64,000 nt of DNA from Antilocapra americana (GCA_007570785.1 ML664161.1:3294868-3358867), one strand, 5' to 3'; shown: positions 22,516 through 33,976, counted from the first letter of the stretch. Notes: generated from the sequence alone by a model not told the origin. Translations and numbers: made by a program.

Positions 22516-22882
22516 ATTAAAGTTTCTGTCCCCATCCCAGTTATGTTTTTATTCCCTTTATTATTTGAAGTTGCATATGATTCTTTGTGGAAGAAGGGGA
22601 TCCATTTCAATAAATTAGTGAGATGGAGTGTTACTATTTTAAATTAACTGTCATTGCCCCTCTGAAGGATAATGTGTTGCTTCATTATTAACAGCAAAAT
22701 TTCTTGAAATAGTATTGTTCTTTGGGATAGAGGTCAACTTCAGATTTCTCTTCAGGAAATTGAAGACAGGTCTGGATCTAATGCAGCCCTGAAATTCATT
22801 CCATTGATTTGCATGACAAAATTTTTAAAATTTTTACCTTCTGATAATAATATATATCATCCTCTTAAAAATTGACATACCC

Positions 22883-23130
22883 TGTGTGTGTGTGTGTGTG
22901 TGCATGCACGAGTTTGCACAGTTGTTCAGTTTTGTCCTACACTTTGCGACTCCATGAACTATAGCCTGCTAGGCTTCTCTGTCCATGAAATTTTTCAGGC
23001 AAGAATACTGGAGCAGGTTGCCATTTCCTATTCCATGGGATCTTCCTGATCCAAGGATCAAATCTGTGTCTCTTATACCTCCAGCATTGGCTGGTGGATT
23101 TTTTTTACCACTGTGCTACCAAGGAAGCCC
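22883..23130 (-). mobile_element. Bov-tA SINE with (TG)n at its 3' end
   Basis: (TG)10 at 22883-22902 directly joins the 3' end of an antisense Bov-tA, which runs to 'accaaggaagccc' at 23130. CATAC occurs on both sides and may be the core of a short TSD. Confidence 0.88.
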
Positions 23131-23174
23131 TTCCATACTGTGGGCCACTATTAAAACTTCATAGAACTTGAGTA

Positions 23175-23345
23175 AATAAGGTCCTAGCGTATATTACAGG
23201 GAACTATATTCAATATATTGTGATAAACCATAAGGAAAAAGAATATGAAAAAGAAAGTATAGATGTATAACTGAATCACTTTGCTGTACAGTAGAAATTA
23301 CCATTTTGAAAGTCCACCAAACTTTAAATAAATTAATAAAAAATT
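23175..23345 (+). mobile_element. L1 3' end (older subtype)
   Basis: Recognised by 'attacagggaactatattcaa', 'aaagtatagatgtataactg' and 'aatcactttgctgtacag', ending in an A-rich tail. Confidence 0.75.
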
Positions 23346-23380
23346 CTATAGATCATAATGTGCCTTAACTTTTAGAGATC

Positions 23381-23661
23381 CTGATGCTGTTGCTGCTGCT
23401 AAATCGCTTCAGTCGTATCCGACTCTGTGCAACCCCATAGATGGCAGCCCAACAGGCTCCCCCATCCCTGGGATTCTCCAGGCAAGAACGCTGGAGCAGA
23501 TTGCCATTTCCTTCTCCAATGCATGAAAGTGAAAAATGAAAGTGAAGTCGCTCAGCCCTGTGCAGCTCTTAGCGACCCCATGGACTGTAGCCTACCAGGC
23601 TCCTCTGTCCATGGGATTTTCCAGGAAAGAGTATTGGAGTGAGGTGCCATTGCCTTCTCCA
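23381..23661 (-). mobile_element. Bov-A2 SINE (dimer) with TSD
   Basis: Starts with a (GCT)n-like stretch, the complement of the Bov-A2 CAG tail, then two Bov-A monomers joined by 'gcatgaaagtgaaaaatgaa'. Flanked by TTTAGAGAT at 23371-23379 and 23662-23670. It has no tRNA head, as expected for Bov-A2. Confidence 0.93.
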
Positions 23662-23670
23662 TTTAGAGAT

Positions 23671-24517
23671 ACTACTCTACATCAAATATATAAAAATACA
23701 ACCATGTTTACTTTAATGATAATGCATATGTTATAAATCCTTGAATAATCTTAAAATGTTACTAATAAACTGACTCGCCTGTGTGGAATGCAACTATTAT
23801 ACCTACTTAAACTTTATGAAGTAAGAAACTTTCAGTAAAAAAGTATATATACAATAAGAAATTTTAGCAATATTAAATGTAGTCATTTTATTAAATTAAT
23901 AATGCTATCTTTAAGGTAATTATTCATTTTTATTTTGCTGCTTTAAACATTTTTAAACTAACTCACTATTCCCTTTTTCATTTAATTATTTTCATAGACC
24001 CTTGAACATCTTATGTGCATTAGGTACCTATATGTGTGAGGCGATCATAAAATTTCATATATAAAATGGCCTCATACATACCCTTTGCTATGAAAAGTCC
24101 ACCAATAAAATTTTATACTAAATAACCAGTAAAAATGAGTACAAAATTTGTTTATAAATATAATTATTTTAGAACTTTTATTGTTTATAATAGCAAATAA
24201 TATTTTAATGAGATGACTTTAATGCTTAAATTTCATGTTTACAATAGAATAACATGTATGTGTTGACTGTGACTTTGGCAGAATTTGTGGAGTATTAACA
24301 GAAAAGCAGTATGTTAAATATTTAAACACAATTTATAAAATCGTATCCATACTCTGAATCCTTCTACAACATGCACATAAATATAACATCTGAAGAATAC
24401 ATACTGACATGCATAAAGAGAGTGTTTTCTTCTAGTCAGTGAGTTGGGAATTTTCATTTTCTTTAGTTTTATTATCCTATTTTCTACTTTTCCTATGAGA
24501 GTGCTACTTTTTTTTTT
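23671..24517. other. unassigned AT-rich sequence
   Basis: No recognised element or coding signal. Confidence 0.4.
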
Positions 24518-24690
24518 CAACAATGATTCAGTAAATATTTATTCAACATATGCATTGCCCTGTGTCAGTCCCCAAGAGAGCTTCAGATATACTCTTGAGG
24601 CATTTATGGCTAAGTGAGGAATCAGACATGTACGTACAGAAATGTAAAAAATCCGTTTGATGAGGGTGTGCATAAGTCCAGTGCTATGAG
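24518..24690 (+). mobile_element. probable L2 3' fragment
   Basis: Ancient-looking match: 'gattcagtaaatatttattc', 'gccctgtgtcagtcc', and later a 'gtccagtgctatgaga' segment, in the order seen in L2 3' ends. Confidence 0.5.
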
Positions 24691-24811
24691 AGTATGTATG
24701 AAAAATGAAAAAAATCATAGCTAAAACTGATAAAACATACAGGAAATTATTCAGTTTGTATAAAAATAGCCCATAACATGGAGCAGAGTGCCAGCTTGAA
24801 TGGAGGGGGTG

Positions 24812-24960
24812 TTGAGGAAGAAAAGAAATATGTGTATGTATGGCTGAGTCCCTTTGCTCTTCACCTGAAACTATCACAACATTGTTAATTGGTTATACCC
24901 CAATACAAAATGTATTTGGTGTTAAAAAAATCAAAAATTAAAAAAAATAGACTATTGTAA
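24812..24960 (+). mobile_element. L1 3' end
   Basis: 'gtatggctgagtccctttgc', 'cacctgaaactatcacaaca' and 'aattggttataccccaatac', then an A-rich tail. Standard L1 3' terminus. Confidence 0.85.
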
Positions 24961-25177
24961 CTAAAAAAAAGATTAAATATATATATATATGGCCCAGTTC
25001 ATTGGCTTCTAAAGCTAGTGTTGTATAATATTAGTAATGCTTAGTATTTCTACTTTGATATTTACGTTATTTTTAATAAAACTTTTTCAAACTACAAAAA
25101 GCACCCACACACTAACTGCTGAATAAAAATAATATTTAAAGATAACTAATAAAGTAGAAAACTGTAAACAAGTATCA

Positions 25178-25283
25178 GTTCAGGTCAGTTGCTCAGTAGT
25201 CTGACTCTTTGTAACCCCAGGGACTGCAGCACCCCAGGTTTCCCTGTCCATCACCAACTCCCAGAGCCTACTCAAACTCAGGT
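25178..25283 (-). mobile_element. BovB 3' end fragment
   Basis: About 105 bp antisense, from 'cagttcaggtcagttgctca' to 'actcccagagcctactcaaac'. Confidence 0.85.
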
Positions 25284-26785
25284 ATATCAGGTTTCATTTA
25301 TATGTTCTAATAATTTTAACAAGTCATCAGATTGCATATACTATTATTTTTTAGATGGTACTTTTTCTCGCATTGTAGATTTGAAAAAAAATAACTTATT
25401 ATAAAATTTCTATTTATTGATTACTTACTTATTCAATTTTTTGTCTTGCCATAGTCTCCTAATTAAAATTGCTTATGACTTTAGTTTATGAATGTTTGTT
25501 CCTTATGGAAAGTTCACACTTTTCTTCAGGAATGTGATGCAAGTTCTACAAAGGAACTATATAATAATTGATATCTATAGATTTTTTTCTTTTAGTAATT
25601 TTCCAAGACAGGGGCCATGGGAGTGAACATTTTATTACTGATATTGTTTAGAATCAATAAACATGATGATAATGAAAAGAAAACTGAAATTAGTAGGTTT
25701 ATTATTGCTATTAAATGGTCTACCGATTATGCTCCCCTCACATACCACAGTGGCTGCTTTCTTACCTCATTCCTTAAGTATGCTGCTATGCTCATTCAAA
25801 ACATGTATGGATTTTAAAATGCAGAGTAAAAATGTTACATATTACTCATGTACTGATACATAAACTTGTGAGATTTCTTGGGAAGCTAAATTAGACACCT
25901 GTGGAAATAATTAACTCAAGTACTAATCTAATAATTCTTGAATTAAGATTTATGATGAATATATCAATTTACTTTAGAATCCTACTGGTTGGAGAGAATT
26001 CTGCCATTCAACAAGTCTTCACTGGGGATTCAATTTGTTAGGTTTGAATTCAAGTATCAACATTATAGCCATGGCCACTGCTCTCAAAGAATCTCTTACA
26101 ATGAAATAATTAGATTATAAGTGAAAAACTCCAAAAGTTTTGAATGCTATTTATGAGAAATATTTGGTGCCACAGTTATAAATGGGGAAAATGCCAAAAC
26201 TGAAGGATTGAATTTAAGCTTCGGAGAGAATGACTAACTTCATAACATAAATATAAGAGATGATATTAAATGATGAATAATCCAAATTTTTTATTCATTG
26301 CTGAAAAAGGTATTTTTATTTATGAGGATGCATAATGAATTACTGCCATAAAACAGTTTAAATAATGAGGGAATGGAAAACTTGAAGTATTTAATTTCCC
26401 TAATTATATTCCATATATAAGAATGCTGGTTTCTTTTCCTTTCTTGGAATGGCTCTGTTTGGAACAAACATTAACACAGTATCAATCTAAGCACTCATTT
26501 TGTTGATTATTATTGTCTCTATAGCTCACACGTCCCTGAGGCCACAAAAGTTCTTTGTTTGAAAAGTTTTGTTTCCATTGTCTGCCTGATAACTGCAAAT
26601 AGTGATAGTGCTAAAGACTTAATTAATCAGAAGACATGACTTAAAAAACATTAGAGCAAGCTTTGCAATTTAGATGGTCTGAATGTTGATGCAGGAGAAA
26701 GAACACTTTCTGAGATGGGACAAAAACAAAATCGACAAATTCACTGTAATGACTTATTAACTGAAAATAATTCTAGCAGACCATT
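25284..26785. other. mostly unassigned AT-rich sequence
   Basis: A weak L2-like part may lie at 26000-26230 (ccactgctctcaaagaatctc). Two overlapping 66-codon frames at 25617-25863 show no motif. Confidence 0.4.
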
Positions 26786-26820
26786 TTGAAAAAAAGAATC
26801 ATTTGCAATAAATAAAAAAT
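26786..26820. repeat. left copy of a 35-bp target-site duplication
   Basis: The stretch containing 'gaatcatttgcaataaataa' recurs at 27529-27564, differing only in the length of one A run (7 versus 8). It brackets the L1 insertion with its extra 3' sequence. Confidence 0.9.
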
Positions 26821-27262
26821 ATTCATTTGAATCAGTTTTACTCAGGTGGACGGAACTGGAGCCTATTATCCAGAGTGAAGTAAGCCAGAAGGAAAACAAC
26901 AATACAGTATACTAACGCATATATATGGAATTTAGAAAGATGGTAACGAGAACCCTGCGTGCGAGACAGCAAAAGGAACGCAGATGTATAGAACAGACTC
27001 GTGCACTCTGTGGAAGAGGGCAAGGGTGGGATGATATGGGAGAATGGCATTGAAACATGTTAATTATCATATGTGAAATCAATCGCCAGCCCAGGGTTGG
27101 GGCTGGTGCACCAAGATGTCCCAGGGGGAGGGAATCGTGAGGGAGGAGGGAGGGGGGTTCTGGAGGGGGAGCATATGTAAACCCATGGTGGTTTCATGTC
27201 ATTGTATAGCAAAACCAACACAATAAAGTAAAGAAAATAAAAAAAAGAAAGAAAGAAAGTGC
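26821..27262 (+). mobile_element. L1 (ruminant), 5'-truncated
   Basis: Begins directly after the left duplication with 'attcatttgaatcagtttta'. Contains the end of ORF2 (gagcctattatccagagtga; ggaatttagaaagatggtaa), the G-rich 3' UTR and the L1 terminus 'aaaaccaacacaataaag', then an A-rich (GAAA)n tail. Confidence 0.92.
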
Positions 27263-27528
27263 TATCCTGGGTAGCTACCAGGGGTCAAGTGTGAGATGAG
27301 GGGAGGGGGAATGGGAAGTTAGAGTTTAACTAGGACAGAGTTTCAGTTTAGGAATGTGAAAAATTCAGGAGATGGATAATGGTGAGTTGCTCAGTGATGT
27401 AAATGTACTTAGTGCCAATGAACACACAGTTAAATAAGGTTAAAATAGTATATTTTATTTTATGTTATGTGACTTTTACCACAATTAAAAAAAATTAAAA
27501 CTAAAAAAGAATAAATAAATAAAATAAA
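27263..27528 (+). mobile_element. sequence carried 3' of the L1 (probable 3' transduction)
   Basis: Lies between the L1 tail and a second A-rich tail, inside the same duplication. It looks like the 3' UTR of an older L1M (agtttcagtttaggaatgtg; tgacttttaccacaatt). The likely reading is that the source L1 sat next to an old L1M and its transcript ran through to the next polyadenylation signal. Confidence 0.75.
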
Positions 27529-27626
27529 TTGAAAAAAAAGAATCATTTGCAATAAATAAAAAATTAAGTGAAATAACTATTTGAAGTAAAAAGCATCTAT
27601 CAAATGTCCTCTTCCCCTGTGCCCTG

Positions 27627-27675
27627 TTCAGCTCAGTTCAGTTCAGTCGCTCAGTCATGTCCAACTCTTTGCAAC
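27627..27675 (-). mobile_element. BovB 3' terminus, inverted piece
   Basis: About 50 bases of the BovB 3' end in antisense (gttcagtcgctcagtcatgt), fused without a gap to a sense BovB. Confidence 0.8.
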
Positions 27676-27919
27676 TACTTCTGCTTTATTGACTACACCA
27701 AAGCCTTTGACTGTATGGATCAGAACAAACTGGAAAATTCTTGAAGAAATGAGAATACCAGACCACCTTACCTGATTCCAGAGAAATCTGTATGCAGGTC
27801 AAGAAGCAATGGTTAGAACTGGACATAGAACAACAGACTGGTTTCCAAATCAGGAAAGGAGAACGTCAAAGCTGTATATTGTCACCCTACTTATTAACTT
27901 CTATGCAGAGTACATTATC
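27676..27919 (+). mobile_element. BovB LINE, part 1
   Basis: Reverse-transcriptase region starting at 'tacttctgctttattgac' (the FIDYAKAFD block) and running to 'tctatgcagagtac', where a Bov-A2 is inserted. Confidence 0.9.
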
Positions 27920-28198
27920 GGAGAAGGCAATGGCAACCCACTCCAGTGCTCTTGCCTGGAAAATCTTATGGACTGCAGAGCCTGGTAGGCTGCAGTCCAT
28001 GGGGTCGCTAAGGTCAGATACGAGTGAGTGACTTCACTTTCATTTTTCACTTTCATACATTGGAGAAGGAAATGGCAACCCACTTCAGTGTTCTTGCCTG
28101 GAGAATCCCTGGGACAGGGGAGCCTGGTGGGCTGCCATCTATGGAGTCACAGAGTCAGATACAACTGAAGCGACTTAGCAGCAGCAGCAGTGGCGGCA
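27920..28198 (+). mobile_element. Bov-A2 SINE nested in BovB
   Basis: Two Bov-A monomers (each from 'ggagaaggaaatggcaaccc') joined by 'ttcactttcatttttcactt', ending in a (CAG)n tail. The flank GCAGAGTACATTA (27905-27917) is repeated as GCAGAGTAAATCA (28199-28211), 11 of 13 matching. Confidence 0.93.
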
Positions 28199-28212
28199 GC
28201 AGAGTAAATCAG

Positions 28213-28803
28213 GCAAAATGCTGGGCTGGATGAAGCACAAGCTGGAATCAAGATTGCTAGGAGAAATATCAATAACCTCAGATATGCAGATGACACCACC
28301 CTAATGGCAGAAAATGAAGAGTCTTTGTCACTTTGCTGACTAAGTTCCATTTAGTCAAAGCTATGATTTTTCCAGTATTCATGTATGGATGTGGGAGTTG
28401 GACTATAAATAAAGCTGATTGTGGCAGAATTGATGCTTTTGAACTGTGGTATTGGAGAAGGCGCTTGAGAGTCCTTTGAACTGAAAGGAGATCCAACCAG
28501 TCAATCCTAAAGGAAAACAGTCCTCAATATTCATTGGAAGGACTGATGCTGAAGTTGAAACTCCAAAACTTTGGCCACCTGATGTGAAGAACAGACTCAT
28601 TATAAAAGAAAAGACCCTGATGCTGGGAAAGATTGAAGGTGGGAGGAGAAGGGGACGACAGAGAATGAGATGACTGAATGGCATCACTGACTGATGACAT
28701 GAGTTTGAGTAAGCTTCTGGAGTTGGTGACAGACAGGGAAGCCTGGTGTGCTGCAGTCCATGGGGTCCCAAGTGGTTGCACATGACTGAGTGACTGAACT
28801 GAA
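28213..28803 (+). mobile_element. BovB LINE, part 2, with internal deletion
   Basis: Resumes at 'gcaaaatgctgggctgg' and carries the YADD block. It then skips about 270 bases near 28335 (judged against the copy at 59737-62098) and continues to the 3' terminus 'gactgagtgactgaactg'. Confidence 0.9.
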
Positions 28804-28872
28804 TGTGGTGTTCTCAGGAACAGCTTTTGCAGTTTATCTAAATCAGCATAATTTCTTATAGAGACTGAGTCT

Positions 28873-29083
28873 GGTCTTTGGTAGCTCAGATGGTAAAGAA
28901 TTTTTCTGTAATGAGAAAGTCCTGGGTTCAATACTGGGTCAGGAAGATTCCCTGGACAAGGGAATGGCTACACACTCCAGTATTCTTGCCTGGAGAATCA
29001 CATGGACAGAGGAGCCTGCTGGGCTACAGTCCATGGTATCTCAAGTTTCCAGTTGACTGAATAACTAACACTTTCACTTTTAC
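28873..29083 (+). mobile_element. Bov-tA SINE
   Basis: Sense copy: 'ggtagctcagatggtaaaga' head, 'ctggacaagggaatggctac', then 'gactgaataactaacacttt'. The D-arm/anticodon-like part is strongly mutated. Confidence 0.9.
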
Positions 29084-29305
29084 AGGCAATTGTACTCTGT
29101 GCTTACAATGTGAACAGAAATGGGTGATTATAAGAAGTATCTGTATATTAAGAATTTTCAGTTCACTTAATTTATGCCCAATAATGGTCACTATAAATCC
29201 AAAGCAAACATAATAGCTGAATCAGAGAACAGCAGTATGCAAGTCACAAAGGCTAACTTCTACTGAAAGATTTTATAAAATATTAAGTTCCACGTGGTAA
29301 ATGTG

Positions 29306-29515
29306 GGTTTCTCTGGTGGCTCAGCCATAAAGAATCTGCCCGCAATGCAGGAGATGCAGGAGACACAGATTCAATTCTTGGGTTGAGAATATCTCCTGGA
29401 GGAGGGTATGGCAATCCACTCCAGTATTCTTGTCTGGCAAATGCCATGGACAGAGAATCCTTTAGGGCTACAGTCCATAAGTTTGCAAAGAGTTGGATAT
29501 GACTGAAGTCATTTG
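29306..29515 (+). mobile_element. Bov-tA SINE
   Basis: Head 'gggtttctctggtggctcag' and a full body. The flanks hold related TGGTAAATGT / TGGTAAGTGT sequences, a likely aged TSD. Confidence 0.9.
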
Positions 29516-29519
29516 ACAC

Positions 29520-29945
29520 ACATGAGCTCATATGGTAAGTGTATGATTCTGAAAGGTTTAAGATAAGAATAGGGAACAGTCTGCATCTGGAAAAATTATA
29601 GGAACTGAATTGAGAATCACAAGAGTGGGAGCATTTGCATTTTTAGAATATAGTACATGTACACTATAGGTGGCTTTCCCAAGTCTTCACTGACATTTAG
29701 ACAGGAAGTAGTGGATTTAAGTTACAAAAAAGAAATTGAATAATATATTTTTCTACAAATTAGTTATAAAAATTATTACTTTCAATATTCAAGTGTTTTC
29801 GATACAAATTAGGCAAAATGTCAAATGATCTTGGTCTTCTTATCTTTAAATATTACTACATTCATTAGCAAAACTAAAGAAAATTAATCCTGCTAAATGT
29901 TCCCAGTTTTAGAGATATCTCTGGCTTAATAGACATTTATTAAAC
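29520..29945. other. unassigned AT-rich sequence
   Basis: No recognised element. Confidence 0.4.
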
Positions 29946-29947
29946 TT

Positions 29948-30820
29948 AATTAATTTATATGCAGAGTACACCATGAGAAATGCTGGGCTGGAAGAAGCAC
30001 AAGCTGGAATCAAGATTGCCAGGAGAAATAGCAATAACCTTAGATATGCAGACGACACTACCCTTATGACAGAAAGTGAAGAGGAACTAAAAAGCCTCTT
30101 AATGAAAGTGAAAGAGGAGAGTTAAAAAATTGGCTTAAGGCTCAACATTCAGAAAAGTAAGATAATCATCACTTCATGGGAAATAGATGGGGAAACAGTG
30201 GAAACAGTGTCAGAATTTATTTCTTTGGGCTCAAAAATCACTGCAGATGGTGATTGCAGCCGTGAAAGTAAAAGATGCTTAATCCTTGGAAGGAAAGTTA
30301 TGCCCCACCTGGATAGCATATTGAAAAGCAGAGACATTACTTTGCCAAAAAAGGTCCATCTAGTCAAGGATATGGTTTTTCCAGTAGTTATATATGAATG
30401 TGAGAGTTGGACAGTGAAAAAGCCTGAGCGCCGAAGAACTGATGCTTTTGAACTGTGGTGTTGGAGAAGACTTTTGAGAGTCCCTTGGACTGAAATAAGA
30501 TTCAACTAGTCCATTCTAAAGGAGATCAGTCCTGGGTGTTCATTGGAAGGACTGATGTTGAAGCTGAAACTACAATACTTTGGCCAAATCATGCAACGAG
30601 TTGACTCATTGGAAAAGACCCTGATGCTGGGAAGGATTGGGGGCAGGAGGAGAAGGGAATGACAGAGGATGAGATGGCTGGATGGCATCACTGACTCAAT
30701 GGACATGGGTTTGGATAGACTCTGGGAGTTGGTGATAGACAGGGAGGCCTGGAGTGCTGCAGTTCATGAGGTCGCAGAGTAGGACACAGTTGAGCAACTG
30801 AACTGAACTGAACTGAAACT
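29948..30820 (+). mobile_element. BovB LINE, 5'-truncated
   Basis: 870 bp starting at 'aatttatatgcagagtac'. It includes an intact YADD block (LRYADDTTLMTESEEELKSL), an immediate stop, then the reverse-transcriptase C-terminal domain open from 30198 to 30509 (KITADGDCS, CWRRLLRVPW). Ends in (ACTGA)n. TATTAAAC near both ends may be the TSD. Confidence 0.93.
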
Positions 30821-30831
30821 ATATTAAACAT

Positions 30832-32325
30832 TATCAAATATGATGATCATATACAAAGCAGTATGCTTGACATTCAGGAAGTCAAGTTTTCCATACTTGG
30901 AAGAGAGAAAACTTATGATAGGAGACCATGTTATTTATGGGACAAGATAACTTCAGTTAAGCTAGAAACCTCAAAATGAGCCTAAATAAAATGATTCCTG
31001 TGAGTAGAGAAGAAGAAAACCACTAATATGGGAGGAAAAGCTACACGAAATACTCAAAGAATAATTAGATTCTTCTTTCTGAGCCTGAGAATGTACACAG
31101 GTGAAAATATGAGGTGGAAAATATTGAGAATTAACAGCCTTTATTGATGTTCTAACATCTCATCTGAATAAATTCTATTTTTTAATAGACATGTGATGTT
31201 ATGAGAGTGGATAAGTGTCCTTGTTAGTAACTGCAATAATAATAAACAATAAATACATTGCACAATGTATATAAGATAACATAAATTTAAATTAATATTT
31301 AAAATATGTATTTCCAGTAGCCCCATATTTCCACTTGCCAGATTTTACATTATGAAAATACTCAACAAGTACAAGAAAACATATATAAGAATGTCCAGGG
31401 CAGTAGTATTTGCAACAGCAAAAATTAACATAAATAATTAATGGCCACCAGTAAGACTACAGATAAATAAAGTTTGGTTAACCCATACTTTGGAATATTA
31501 TGTCAATTTGTGTAGCACTATGTATCCTAATATGAAAACATTACTGAGATGCACTATTAAATTTAAAAAATCATAGTAAAACGTGAACCATTGCTCAACT
31601 ATTTATTAAGCATTTGTTATATGTTATTCACAATTTGGTGATTTATTTTTTTTTTGTAGGAGCATTTTAAGTATTTTTAAAGCAGAAATAACTTTTTATA
31701 CAAATGTTCGGGCTTAAAAATCACACAATAAATTCTGCTCAGTTTAGATTTTGTTCTTATTTTTATATTTCTTTACACTCTGACTTTTCATTATAGCCTT
31801 TGTGTGGCTGAGATGATGAAAATTCCTGGAGTCCTTTTCTCCATCTGAAGTACCTTTCATGCCCTATTCAGTACAAATGATCTGCTAAAAACACAGATAA
31901 AGAGATACATCTTTAATCCTGCAAGCTGTCTCCTTGCACAGGATCAGGAAAATGATTTTTCTTTTAGCAGTTGTCAGCATGCTTGTCATCTGTCACAGAG
32001 GCTTAGGTTCTATTTTTATTTTTCCTATTGAAATCATCCTCTGACACCTACCCCTTTGATACTTTTAGACAGATGCCATGAAGAACTGAGTGCTTTTCAG
32101 TCAAAGAACTCACTACATTTCCTTTCTTTTTGTTTGGTTCAAAAATAAGATTAAAAATAAAATTTATTTTCAATATCATAGATGTGTAGAAATAGCTAAA
32201 TTAAATAAATATGCGTCATTATGCCATGAACAATGAAATTTCCTTAGAAAGATAAAGCTGATCTTAACATATTCAGACTTCTCAAAAAAGTTTTAAATAA
32301 AATTCAAAGTTATATTCTCTATTTA
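30832..32325. other. mostly unassigned AT-rich sequence
   Basis: About 1.5 kb. A weak match to old L1 ORF2 (cagcaaaaattaacataaat; actttggaatattatgtcaa) may lie at 31390-31600 on the + strand. Nothing else recognised. Confidence 0.4.
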
Positions 32326-32326
32326 T

Positions 32327-33200
32327 CAGTTCAGTTCAGTTCAGTCGCTCAGTCGTGTCTGACTCTGCGACCTGATGAGCTGCAGCACGTCAGGCCTCCC
32401 TGTCCAAAACCAACTTCCAGAGCTCACCCAAACTCATGTCCATTGAGTCAGTAAGGCCATCCAGCCATCTCATCCTCTGTCATCCCCTTCTCCTCCTGCC
32501 CTCAATCTTCCCCAGATCAGGGTCTTTTCAAATGAGTCAGTTCTTCGCATCATGTGGCCAAAGGATTAGAGTTTCAGCTTCAACATCAGTCCTTCCAATG
32601 AAAACCCAGAACTGATCTCCTTTAGGATGGACTTGTGGGATCTCCTTGTAGTCCAAGGGACTCTCAAGAGTCTTCTCCAACACCACAGTTCAAAAGCATC
32701 AATTATTCGGTGCTCAGCCTCCTTTAGAGCCCAACTCTCACATCCATACATGACTACTGGAAAAACCACAGTCTTGATGAGACGGACCTTTGTCAGCAAA
32801 GTAATGTCTCTGCTTTTTAATATGCTGTCTAGGTTGGTCATAACTTTCCTTCCAAGGAGTAAGCATCTTTTAATTTCATGGCTGCAATCACCATCTGCAG
32901 TGATTTTGGAGCCCAAAAAAGAAAAATCTCTCACTGTTTGCCCCTCTATTTTCCATGAAGTGATGGGACCAGATGCCATGATCTTAGTTTTCTGAATGTT
33001 GAGCTTTAAGCCAAATTTTTCACTCTCCTCTTTCACTTTCATCAAGAGACTCTTTAGTTCTTGCTCACTTTCTGCCATAAGGGTGGTGTCATCTGCATAT
33101 CTGAGGTTATTGATACCTCTCCTGGCAATCTTGATTGCAGCTTGTTCTTCATCCTTCCCAGTGCTTCTCATGATATACTCTGCATGTAATTTAATACAAC
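32327..33200 (-). mobile_element. BovB LINE with long open frame, part 1
   Basis: Antisense BovB 3' part. Its minus-strand frame (33264 to 32566, 232 codons) is the longest clean BovB frame in the window after the one at 60111. It holds YADD, the IKIARRGINNLRY lead-in, the KITADGDCSHEIKRCLLLG block and CWRRLLRVPW. It stops matching BovB at about 33200 in 'tctgcatgtaatttaata'. Confidence 0.93.
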
Positions 33201-33514
33201 AATCAATATGATAACATTTAATGATTAGAAATATATGTAAAGATAATTTAAATTTGCTTGGCAATATTGCATGTAAACATGGAGCATAAAATTAAAGTGA
33301 TGTGAAAAGCTTAATTCCTTCTTCTTTGCCCTTATATTAAAACCATGTTTCTGGATTGCATTTTTACAGTGCAGCTAAACATAAACCGTGACTCTTCTAT
33401 TTTCTAAAGCTTTGTATGTAGTGTTTGTTTCATAAGAAGGTGAGAAGATAGGCATTTTAAGTAGTTTGTTATTTTTACATTTATGGAGTATTTTTAAAAA
33501 AATAAATAAATAAA
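33201..33514. other. ~310-bp insert splitting the BovB
   Basis: Unrecognised, AT-rich. Its right end is A-rich (aaaaaaataaataaataaat), like a retrotransposed tail. BovB continues at exactly the next consensus position at 33515. Confidence 0.65.
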
Positions 33515-33688
33515 TAAGCAGGGTGGCAATATACAGCCTTGACGTACTCCTTTTCCTATTTGGAACCAGTCTGTTGTTCCATGTCCAGTTCTAACTGTTG
33601 CTTCCTGACCTGCATACAGGTTTCTCAAGAGTCAGGTCAGCTAGTCTGGTATTTCCATCTCTTTCAGAAGTTTCTACCATTTATTATG
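33515..33688 (-). mobile_element. BovB LINE, part 2
   Basis: Antisense BovB from 'aagcagggtggcaatatac' through 'tgttgcttcctgacctgcat' to about 'ttattatgtg', directly upstream (in BovB terms) of part 1. Confidence 0.88.
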
Positions 33689-33689
33689 T

Positions 33690-33976
33690 GTTAGGGAAAT
33701 GCAAGTCAAAACTGCAGTGAGATAACATCACACATTCATTAGGATAGCTATAGAATTTTAAGTGTAAATTACATGTGTTGGCAAAATGTGGAGAAACTTG
33801 AACCTTTTTGCATTGTCAGTGGTAATTTAAAAATGTTACCACAATTTTGGAAAGCAGTTCACTTTTCCTCAAAAATTGAACCCCAAAATTGCCATTTGCC
33901 TCAGCAGTTGCAATCCTGCGTATATAACGAAAATTATTCTAGCAGGACTCAACCAGATACTTGTAAGTGAATGTTT
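33690..33976 (+). mobile_element. old L1M ORF2 end, part 1
   Basis: Decayed ORF2 C-terminal region: 'ttagggaaatgcaagtcaaa', 'tgttggcaaaatgtggagaa' and 'attgaaccccaaaattgcca'. Interrupted by a SINE at 33977. Confidence 0.8.

Noticed and set aside
32627..33211. + strand frames of 122 and 71 codons
   Set aside because: Antisense shadows of the BovB reverse transcriptase.
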